Positions 1 through 9,453 of a stretch of DNA of 64,000 nucleotides are shown piece by piece. A program made the position numbers and the translations under genes. The stretch comes from Crotalaria pallida (Eukaryota; Streptophyta; Magnoliopsida; Fabales; Fabaceae), in the NCBI GenBank assembly GCA_037953625.1, contig CM075652.1, positions 53,685,501 through 53,749,500 on the forward strand, given 5' to 3'. The notes below the pieces were generated by a model. It saw only the letters and a program-made list of their open reading frames with translations. It did not search any database and was not told the DNA's origin. The stretch's first letter is position 1. Each line of letters begins with the position of its first letter.

Positions 1-2013
1 CACAATTAATCAACTAGCAGGTATAACAGATAATCAAATAGAATATCACTTGCATACATTATCATTTTGCTCGGTCCCCATCATTATCCAGTATATCCCT
101 TACCTACGAATTATACCTTTACTTATCCGATTGATTTTCCTTGCACTCATTCTCAATTCCTACCTTGGATCTGCTCGGTCGTTACTTTCCTTTCTCAATA
201 TTCCCTTTTTCTCTCTTGGTCTCTATACTTATTATTCATCTTTAACATAGTTTACAATCTTTTACTCTTTTCGGATGCATACACCCAGTGCATGTCTTAC
301 ACCATTTAGGGTCAGATTCCGGAGTGTCCATAACTGCGAGTACCCAGTACCCGTCTTACAGCTGCACATACCCAGTATGCGTCTGACGCGATCAATGCAC
401 TCACCCAGTACGCGTCTTCTATGACCAGGAGCACCACCGCCGATTCTTCTATGGAGTTAAGGAGTGTCCTTAACTGCGAGTACCCAGTACTCATCTTACA
501 GTGGGGCCTCTCGCCTCTTACGCGATCAATGCACGCACCCAGTACGCGTCTGCTATGACCAGGAGCACATCCCACCGATTACGTGCTCGGAACCTTGTGT
601 GAGTCATAACTGCGAGCACCCAGTACCCGTCTTACAGCTGCACATACCCAGTATGTGTCTGACGCGATCAATGCACGCACCCTGTACGCGTCTTCTATGA
701 CCCGATCACACAACCATTTCTCTTTAATTACTCTTTTATCCTCTTTACCATTTCTTTACTCGGCCTCTCTCGGCTCAGCCCTTAATTATTCCCTTTCTAT
801 TCTTTTCTCTCACGGCTTGGTCTTTTAACTTACAATCTTTATTCCCTTAACATATAACCACATGTCTCATATCCACTCTCGGTCTCTTGCGCTCGGCCAC
901 AGACAAGTTATAATATGTATATATACGTAAACAAAGAATATCACAGTTTCATAACATTGATACAACAACATAGTATGACTAAAAACACCTAGCAGATATA
1001 CAGACGTTTCACCATATCTCAAGAAAAACACAATCTTAGTTCATTTAATAGTTTTCCTTGTCCCTTTTATCTTTTCTCCCTAACTTTATCCTATGTCTCT
1101 TCCTAATCTAACACCCACTCTTAGCACCCGTGATGAACACACTAGAAACCCAAACCTAAGCAAAGGTAACACTCACTCCTTACCTCAATCCGTGAGACAA
1201 AAGAGTTTGAGAGCTTGAGGGTATTTTTCCTTGTTGCTTGACTCCGTGAGCTTAGAATTCCCCCCCCCCCCCTTGAATCGTTTTTCTCCTAGCTGCACAC
1301 CCAAACACCAAAAGCTCTAGGACGTCCGAAACGGGAAAGGAACGAAAAGAAGAAGGGTTTCCAGTTGGTAAGTCTTGGTGGAAGAGAAGTGAAAGAGAGA
1401 GAGACGCGTGAGTGAGAAGAGAATATGTTGGATTTTGATTGTTGGAGTTCCAGAGAAGAATGAGAGAGAGACGAAGGAGAAAGAGAATAAAGAATGTTGT
1501 TGTGTTGTTTGTGGGTTTGTTTTTATTCTCTTGTGGAAATTATTTGTGTGGCTCTCATTGGAGGCTTCTTGGAGAATCTTAGAATATGTGGACAGGATTC
1601 ATTGGCTTCTAAAGGAAGTCATAAACAGTGACTTGACAAGGACATAAAGTGGTTGATAGAGACAGTCGTACGGATGGTACGAAAATCAAGGAACTGGCAA
1701 CTCATCGTGAGCTGTCACGGAGAAACATGAGGACTCGGATTGACATGGAGAAGTAGTAGCGGTCCGAGTCTCCCCTCGGTCAACACTACGAGGTTCCGTT
1801 GTGGTCGGCTATTCCGAGTTGACACCAGACCTTTCGTTCGTTTTCATTTGGCTCGGCAGGGATCGGTCCGAGGTCCAGCATTTGCTTATCTGGTCGGCTC
1901 TCGCTTCCTATTACCCTCATGATACTCGTACTACTTCTATGACTTAATCCTATTCTTAAATAAATTTTATATTCAAATCTATTATACTAAATATTAAATT
2001 TCGGGATGTTACA
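1..2013 (-). mobile_element. Element A, 3' LTR (partial)
   Basis: This is the 3' LTR of a minus-strand Ty3/gypsy element that runs off the left edge. Its inner end reads GGGATGTTACA on the plus strand (TGTAACATCCC on the element strand) and abuts a polypurine tract and the end of the pol frame. It holds a ~140-bp tandem triplication (321-712), a C13 run at 1260-1272 and a splice-donor-like GAG|GTAAGG on the minus strand at about 1183. The ORFs inside it are short and show no recognisable domain. The outer LTR end and target duplication lie outside the window. Confidence 0.85.
321..712. repeat. ~140-bp tandem triplication in LTR A
   Basis: Three degenerate units begin near 321, 461 and 601, each starting with a TAACTGCGAG word. 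Each unit carries several copies of an ACCCAGTACGCGTCT-like 20-30 bp motif, so the array is nested: short motifs within a longer unit. Other LTR families here (B, E, F) carry their own short-motif clusters at a comparable place. Confidence 0.75.
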
Positions 2014-2032
2014 TTCCTCTCCCACTTACAGG
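2014..2032 (-). other. Element A polypurine tract
   Basis: On the minus strand the sequence just before the LTR is GTAAGTGGGAGAGGAA, the purine-rich primer for plus-strand synthesis. The same tract precedes the 3' LTRs of B (near 13860) and F (near 58920), which marks the three as relatives. Confidence 0.8.
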
Positions 2033-2049
2033 AATTTCGTCCTCGAAAT

Positions 2050-2274
2050 TCAGTCGGCATTGAACAGCTGCGGATATGACAGCTTCATCTTTTCTTCAAG
2101 TTCCGAAGTCGCCTCTTCTACATCATTCCGATTCCAGATAACCTTGACTAAAGAGATCTCTTTCCCTCTGAGTCGTCTGACATGTTTGCCCTCAATTCTG
2201 ACTGGAAGAACTTCGAAGGTCAGATTGTCTCTTAGTGGTAATTCATCCATTGCTATCACATGCGAGGGGTCATG
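2050..2274 (-). pseudogene. Element A pol C-terminus (chromodomain-like end)
   Basis: This is the last ~75 codons of A's polyprotein, cut from the rest by the solo LTR at 2275-3782. The frame ends ...LRGKEISLVKVIWNRNDVEEAT..., which matches the C-terminal chromodomain-like module of Tekay/Del chromoviruses, thought to steer integration to heterochromatin. The intact counterpart is the end of B's frame near 13690-13836. Residue ATSELE replaces B's ATWELE, losing the conserved Trp. The insertion falls in the KYIHDPSHV stretch between integrase and this module. Confidence 0.85.
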
Positions 2275-3782
2275 TGTAAAATCAAATCTCCGATTAAGGT
2301 GGATTAATTTTGATGATGACAATGTAATTAAATTATGGACTTAATTTGACGAAATGCAAGCCCAACAATAAAGAAGATCAAGTGCTTAGTTTAATTATTC
2401 ATTCTCATTTATTCTTAATGTATTTTATTTTATGAGAGTGGGTAGTTTAGGTTTTTATTCTCACATAAGGTCAAATAATATTCATGCATGAAAGGTTGAG
2501 ATTAAAACCAATCAGACATGAGAAGAGAATTGAAAACAATGTTAGAAAACTTAATTTTTCCAACATTGACCAATTCACTCGAGTGATTCTCAATTCACTC
2601 GAGTGATTTATGAATTTTCAGTAATATAGCCGTTGGATAAAGTAAAAAGGCAACACTATCAGAGTTGACCACAAAACACTCGAGTGTTTCCAAAAAGACT
2701 CGAGTGATTTAGGTCTGACAGCAAAATTTTTAAACGTTAGAAGAGGACAAAAAGGAAGAATAACTTGGTTTTTCCTTCTCTTTTGTCCCCTGACTTATAT
2801 TATGAATAGTGGCCATTATCAAAGGAACAAGCTTACATTCTTTCATTGATTCTCTCTCTCTCAAGTGTTAAAAATCATTTTCTCTCTAAACTCAACCAAG
2901 CATTCATCTTTATTATTTGTCTTAGTGAGTTAAGAGAGTGTGCTTCATTTGTAAGAGAATTATTTGTTGTAAAATTCTCAAACACTCAAACACTTTAGCT
3001 TGTTTAGAAAATCTTGGTGAGGTATCCAAGTACTTGGTGAGGTATCCAAGTTCTCAAGCCTTGGGAGGTTCTCAAGCACAAAGACTAAGAGGATTCTTAG
3101 CTTGGTGGGCTCTTGGAGGTTCCAAGAAGCTTAAGAAGAAGGGACTCTTCATCACCAAATCAAGTTGGGGTAGAAATTTCAAGAGTTTGGTACACTCTTG
3201 AAAAGGGTTAGGATTGAGTGAGGAATCTCAATTTATCCTTGTAATTTCTAACAATTTGATTACTAGTAGAAACTCCTAAGTTGATTAGGGGGACTGGATT
3301 AGCACTCTATATTGAGTGTGAACCAGGATAAAATTGGTGTTGTCTCTCTCCTTTATAGCTTTCTTTATTTTCAAGTAAAACCAAACCCTAAGTTCTCTAG
3401 AAAGGGGCTTTTATAATTCTAGTAGCAATTGGTTGCAATTAACTTGTTTTCATCTTGTTTTAACTTAGTTTAATTGCCCTCTACTTTGATTTATATCTGC
3501 CCTGGATTAGTCTTTAAGAAATTGAATCATTTTGCTAAATTTCTCTGAAACTGCTCCTTTCTGTTCTGCATAAAACACTCGAGTGTTTTTCAATTCACTC
3601 GAGTATTTCGTGGACTTTCACTCGAGTGTTCTTCATTTCACTCGAGTAAATTGCCCAGTTTCAGAAAAACAAGCTTTTGATCAATTATCTTTTAATTGCA
3701 CCGAAAATTAGTCACTGTTGCTTCCATATTACTATTCACCGCCCCTCTAGTAATTGCTAAGCCCGCTTGTTGGTTTCCAACA
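2275..3782 (+). mobile_element. Solo LTR J, Ty1/copia Sirevirus-like
   Basis: A 1508-bp insert starts TGTAAAATC, ends CCAACA and is flanked by a perfect 5-bp duplication TCATG (2270-2274 and 3783-3787). No internal coding sequence, PBS or polypurine tract is present, so it is a solo LTR left by LTR-LTR recombination. The word GAACCAGGATAAAAT (about 3320) also occurs in copia LTR K (about 43111), and a close variant occurs in L, supporting a copia/Sirevirus assignment. It carries two clusters of CTCGAG-centred palindromes (2578-2704 and 3578-3646). Confidence 0.88.
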
Positions 3783-6700
3783 TCATGGATGTACTTCCTG
3801 AGTTGTGAGACGTGGAATACATCATGGAGTTTATTCAGGTGTGGAGGTAAAGCAATTTTGTAGGCTACTGGTCCGACTTTCTCCAATATTTGATACGGTC
3901 CAACAAACCGAGGGGTCAACTTTCTTGATTTGATAGCTCGACCAATACCCGTTATAGGGGACACCCGCAGGAATACATGATCTCCCGCATTGAAGTCCAA
4001 GGGTTTTCTTCTTTTGTCGGCATAGCTCTTCTGTCGGTCCTGAGCTGCTTTCATCTTTCCTTGTATCATTCGGATCTTCTCAGTTGTTTCATGTACAATG
4101 TCGGGACCAATCAACAAGTTTTCTCCTATTTGGAACCAACATAACGGCGTTCGGCATTTCCGACCATACAATGCTTTGAAAGGAGCCATTCCAATGCTTG
4201 AATGGAAGCTGTTGTTGTAGGTAAATTCGACCAATGGCAAAAGTGCTTCCCAACTTTCTGACTGTTCGAGCACACATGTCCTCAACAAGTCCTCAAGGGT
4301 CTGAATGGTGCGCTAGGATTGTCCGTCGGTCTGAGGATGATAAGTTGTGCTAAACTTCAACTTTGTACCCATGGCTTGTTGCAATCTCTACCAAAATCGG
4401 GATAAGAAGCGAGGATCATGGTCAGACACTATGTTGCTCGGAACACCGTGAAGTCTAACGATATCCTTTACGTACAGTTGTGTCAACTTCTCCAGGCTGT
4501 ACTTCATGCTGATCGGCAGGAAATGGGCACACTTTGTCAGTCGGTCCACCACGACCCAGATGGCTTCGTGTCCTGACCTTGTTCTCGGTAGACCCGACAC
4601 AAAATCCATTGAAATGTTGTCCCACTTCCATTGCGGAATCTCCAAAGATCTGAGTAATCCTCCCGGTTTCTGGTGCTCAATTTTGGCTTTCTGGCATGTT
4701 AAACACCGAGACACATAATCCGCCACGTCGGTTTTCAATTTTGGCCACCAGAACAACTTCTTCAGATCCTGGTACATTTTTGTGGCTCCCGGGTGAAGAC
4801 TCATCTTCGTTTTATAAGCCTCTTCCATTATATCGCGTCGTACTTCAAAGTCCATGGGGATGCAGACTCGGTCCCGAAACCGTATGAGACCGTCGGATCC
4901 TTTAGTGAAGTCGGGTTCATCCTTGTCTCCTGCTCTCTCCAGTAATTTCTGGAGTTCTAGGTCGGCGGCCTGTCTTTCCTTGATAAAACCCACAAAATCG
5001 TTTGTTACTTGCAGCATTTCCAGTACGACACTGTTTTCCCTCTTTTGTACGCCGAGGTTAAGATCACTAAACTCCTGCATCTCTCGGACCATCATATTGC
5101 TCAAATGGAGGCTCTTTCTGATCAGCGCGTCGGCCACCACGTTGGCCTTTCCGGGATGATAGTGTAAGCTAAAGTCATAGTCTTTAAGAAATTCCACCCA
5201 TCTGCGCTGCCTCATATTTAATTCCTTCTGGTCGAACAGATAGCCGAGACTCTTATGGTCACTGAACACTTCAAATTTCGTGCCATACAGGTAGTGCCTC
5301 CAAATCTTAAGGGCAAACACCACAGCTGCCAATTCGAGATCATGGGTGGGGTAATTCTGTTCATGTTGTCAAAGCTGTCTAGAGGCGTAAGCCACCACCT
5401 TTCCCTGTTGCATCAGTACACAGCCGAGACCCTGCTTCGAGGCGTCACAAAATACGTCAAACGCTTTAGTCGGATCTGGCAAAATCAACACTGGTGAACT
5501 CGTCAATCTTTTCTTCAGCTCTTGGAAGCTCTGTTCGCACTCTTCGGACCACTGGTAGGGCGCATCCTTTCTGGTTAACGAGGTCATTGGTAGAGCCAGT
5601 TTAGAGAACCCTTCAATGAACCTTCTGTAGTATCCTGCAAGACCAAGAAAGCTCCTGATCTCGGTTGCTGAGTTGGGTCTCTCCCACTTGAGCACAGCTT
5701 CCACCTTGGAGGGATCAACCGCAACACCGTGCTCGGATATTACATGACCGAGGAAATGAACCTCTTTGAGCCAGAAACTGCATTTAGAAAGCTTGGCGTA
5801 GAGTTCTTTGTCCTTTAAGACCTGCAACACCGTTCTCAAATGTTCCTCATGTTCACTCGGACTTCTGGAGTAGAGGAGGACGTCGTCGATGAAGACTATC
5901 ACAAACGAATCTAAGTAGGGCCGAAAGATTCTATTCATGTAGTCCATAAAGATGGTAGGGGCGTTGGTAAGTCCGAAGGGCATAACCACATACTCGAAGT
6001 GCCCGTATCTTGTCCTGAAAGCTGTCTTCGGAATGTCTTCCTCTCGGATACGGATCTGGTGGTATCCTGATCGGAGGTCTATCTTTGAGAACACCGACGC
6101 TCCCTTAAGTTGGTCTAGTAAGTCATCAATCCGAGGGAGGGGATATTTATTCTTCATCGTTACCGCGTTGAGCTTCCTATAATCAGTGCACATTCTGAGG
6201 CTACCATCTTTCTTTTTAACAAACAAGACTGGGGCTCCCCAAGGTGACACGCTCGGTCTAATTAGCTTTTTGGCCAAAAGTTCCTCCAGTTTCTTCTTAA
6301 GCTCTTCTAACTCGGGAGGTGCCATTCGGTACGGGGCAATTGAAATTGGGCCAGTTCCCGGAATAAGATCTATACTGAACTCTACTTCTCTTCTCGGCGG
6401 TAATCCGGGCATTTCGTCCGAGAAGACCTCTGGAAATTCTCCGACTACGGGAACTTGGTCTAAAGTTGGTTCCTCTGTCGCCTCTAACATTGCAACAGAA
6501 GTGTCACTAAAGATTACGGTCTTCTTTCGGCAATCTAGCAGGACATGGTGCTGGGACATCCGGTCCATGCCGAGGATAATATCTAATTTAGTTAGGGGCA
6601 AACATATTAGGTTGACCTTAAACTCTCGACCTAAAACTTGGACAGGACACTCTAAACACATTTGGGAAGTGATCACAGAAGAATTGGTAGGGGTAGAAAT

Positions 6701-7028
6701 GGATAATTTGTAAGGCATTTCTACTGGGGGTAATTTTAGCTTGTTCATACAATCAAGGGAAATAAAAGAATGTGTGGCTCCGCAATCAAATAACACAGCA
6801 TAGGGAATGCTGTTTACTTGACAAGTACCTCGGATCAGCTCATCGGCGTCAGTCACTTCTTCACCATCCATAGTGTAAACTTTGCCTCTCTGCATCGGTC
6901 GATTAGCACCAGTTTGCTGAGCTTTTATCACATTGACCTCTTATTTCACAATATTCTCGGTACATCGAGCTGCAAAATGACCAGGCTTGCCACAGCGAAA
7001 ATAGGATCCACTTGCTCTGCTCGGATCC
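3783..7028 (-). pseudogene. Element A pol pseudogene (PR-RT-RNH-INT)
   Basis: Read from 7028 down to 3783, one frame encodes the end of the Gag zinc knuckle, a retropepsin-like protease (LFDCGATHSFIS, catalytic Asp kept), reverse transcriptase with VFIDDVLLYS as the YxDD box, RNase H with DASKQGLG, an HHCC zinc-binding domain and integrase with MDFVSGL. Breaks in the frame are stops at 6941-6943 (TAA), 5369-5371 (TGA), 4388-4390 (TAG) and 4313-4315 (TAG). The reading frame resumes correctly after each, so they are point mutations without frameshift. The first Cys of the second knuckle (...SYFRCGKPGHFAARC) is Tyr. The order PR-RT-RNH-INT is that of Ty3/gypsy. It cannot make a full polyprotein. 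Confidence 0.9.
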
Positions 7029-7793
7029 TGTAACATCCCAAATTTAATTCTTAGTGTAAATCATGTTTTGATAGTCTTAGGATAGAAGTAATTATGATTT
7101 AAGTTAGAAAATTGGCCAATTAGACATGCAAATTCAAGTTTAAAACATAGGACTTTGGGGAATAAGAATAACAAGATTGGTAGCTTAGAATACAAATTCC
7201 ACCGTTGGATGTGAAGTAGGATAGGTGAGGAAGCTTGTGTCAAATTTGAGGAAGATCCAACGGGTAACGAAGAAGTTATGGCCTTCCAAAGTATGGATGC
7301 TGCAAAACTGAGCAGCTTAATCGATTAAGCTGCAGCTTAATCGATTAAGGTCAGAAAGTTGGAAAATGCTTAATCGATTACTAATCGATTAAGGGCTGTG
7401 CTGTGAGAAAAAAAATAAAGCCATTCACGTGTGTTCTTGCCACAAAGTTCGAACTCTCTCTCTCTAGGGCACAAAATCTCTCATTCTAAATCCATTAAAC
7501 CTCAAGTGAATCACTCCAAAATCCATCATCAAGCCCCTCTTTGTCACTCCAAGTAAGTTTTCATGTTTTTAATTTCATTTCTCTCTCTTTAGTTTGGATT
7601 TTCTCTCTCTCTTCCCACCTCTTGGTGAAACACGAAATTCCTCTTGTTTTTATGTCACAATCTCTTCATCGTTCTCATTTCTATGGCTTAGGGAAGATCA
7701 TCATCACTCTCCTCCTTCGATTACCTTTGGAGCTCTTTGTTTTGGGTGCTAGAAGCTAGGGCTTGAGGTTCTCCCACTCTCTCCTTGAGTGAG

Positions 7794-8754
7794 GTAAGGG
7801 GGTGTGTGTTACCTTGGTTTAGGGACTAGTTTTCTAGCTAGAACATAGTGATTTGCTAAGGTTATGTGTTAGAATTGTGTTAGGAATCTTAGAAATATTA
7901 AATATTGAAAATTATTATGATATAGCCATGAATAAGCTCTAAGTGTAAATGCCCAATATAATTGTAAGAATGTGAATGAATATTGAAAAACATGCTTTAT
8001 TGATGATTAAGTGTGATATATGAAGGAATGTGGATATGTGCTACTTGATGTATATGATTAAATGAATGGTTTGTATTATCTTAGTAATGTTTGGTTGATA
8101 TGTTGAATTGATTGGAATACAATGCTAAATGGAAAAGTATAATTTAAACGAATTAAAAAGGAATGGATGGTTGAATTGATCATTGGGACATTGGCACACT
8201 AGGTCGCCCCTGCTAGGTGTATCAAATGCCCCATTAGGGCTAAATGCCCCGTCAGGCCAAATGCCCCATTAGGTCCAAACGCCCTGTTAGGCGTCGATGT
8301 GCCCAAGTGATCAATTCAACGATAATTAAGAGTATGGAAAATGTGAAAAGGAATAAAGTATATGAAAGTGAATATGTTATGAAATGTGTTAAGAAATGAT
8401 AAAGATTGCATGTATTGTCCTAACGGGTGAAGCCTAATGGGTGATTAAAGTCCTGATGGGTGTATAAGTCCCTAATGGGTGTACAAATGCCCTAGCAGGA
8501 GCAACCAATTCCTAGTGGTATTAATATATGGAAATGAGAAATTGAATGGTGAAAAGATCATTGGATAATTGAATTATAATGGGACAAAGAGAAAGAAAAT
8601 GAATATTGAAATGGCATGAATATGACATGGAATGATTGTATGAACCTACATGTGCTAAATGTCTAAGTGTGTATGACTTGGTGGGTTAGTATGTCTAATT
8701 AGAATCTGCTTCCTACTTCATGTGTAATGCTCACCCTCTTGCTATATTTTACAG
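7794..8754 (+). other. Putative intron within element B 5' LTR
   Basis: GAG|GTAAGGG at the left and a pyrimidine-rich TTGCTATATTTTACAG at the right bound a 961-bp segment. The same pair is found in the 3' LTR (14624-15584), in E (47097-48592) and in F on the minus strand (52657 down to 51617); A keeps the donor at about 1183. Conservation of both borders between diverged LTR families suggests real splice sites. No transcript evidence is available here. Confidence 0.5.
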
Positions 8755-8796
8755 GTACTGAGATTGATCTTGCACAATCCCCGGCCGAGCAGGTGC

Positions 8797-8817
8797 ACTC
8801 TCCCTTACAGGGAGAGT
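8797..8817 (+). promoter_or_regulatory. 21-nt stem-loop in element B 5' LTR
   Basis: Arms ACTCTCCCT and AGGGAGAGT flank the loop TAC. It lies 42 nt after the acceptor-like site and is followed directly by an in-frame TAG after a GCCGAGCAG word. F has a 21-nt palindrome with a different stem sequence at the same place, so pairing is kept while bases change. The 3' LTR copy is at 15627-15647. Role unknown. Confidence 0.6.
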
Positions 8818-9278
8818 AGCTTATGAGGATTTAGGGGATTTTTTTTTGGTGTAGTCCTGGGGTATATTGGAGATAGTATATGTGTCTCTATGTTTTGCAT
8901 ATGTTATGCAAAGTATTTTTTTTGGGTGATCCAGGACTACTTATTTTGGAAAGGAAGTATATTACTTTGGGAAACTCTTGTAGTTCCACAACTTATTTAT
9001 TTGATGCAATCTCTGTTGTAATTATGTGATGATGTGGATGGTTATTCTACTATTGATGTTTTGGCCCTGTTGGCCCTGGATGAAAGGAAAATATCTATAT
9101 ATATATATATATTGCATAGGTTTCAGGAAATCTAAACTTTGGTTTACTCAATAAACAAAGGAAACTCTGTCCGGTTTGACAGAGATTTTTGAAATCAAAT
9201 AGTTTTAAAAAGAAATTTTCAAGCTACTATTTTATATTATGGGTACTTAAGGGTAATTATTACTAGGGTGTTACATTT

Positions 9279-9291
9279 TGGTATCAAAGCA
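9279..9291 (+). other. Element B primer binding site
   Basis: TGGTATCAAAGCA, four bases after the 5' LTR, matches the initiator-Met tRNA primer site TGGTATCAGAGCA seen in A, E and F with one G-to-A change. Confidence 0.85.
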
Positions 9292-9453
9292 GTTTCCCTC
9301 GGCCTTTGGAGTATGAACTCACTACTCCTATTGTTACTCACCGAGCGAGTAACCGATGTACTTAGTTAAGTGTCTAAGTCTAAGTTGTAGGATGTTTGTA
9401 GTTTTATTTAGTTTTTTTATCATTGACTGATTGTCCCTCCATGACTCAACAGT

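Larger units (their letters stand above)
7029..9275 (+). repeat. Element B 5' LTR
   Basis: This LTR has TG...CA ends. In order it contains an ATCGAT palindrome cluster (7320-7389), a G-box-like CACGTG near 7426, a CT-rich leader, a donor-like GAG|GTAAGG at 7793/7794, two clusters of GCCCCATTAGG-like and CCTAATGGGTG-like words (8199-8300 and 8418-8500) that are mutually complementary, an acceptor-like TATTTTACAG ending at 8754, and a stem-loop at 8797-8817. Four ATCGAT sites are present here and three (one mutated) in the 3' copy, which lost a 15-bp unit. Confidence 0.93.

Noticed and set aside
2578..3646. Spaced palindromes considered as a CRISPR-like array
   Set aside because: Units are 10-12 bp with variable short spacers inside an LTR of a plant nuclear element; no cas genes and no prokaryotic context.
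7541..7759. 72-codon frame, almost identical at 14371-14589, that might be an LTR-encoded peptide
   Set aside because: It starts without an ATG, lies in the CT-rich leader of both B LTRs and is crossed by the putative donor region; its repetition only reflects the two LTR copies.
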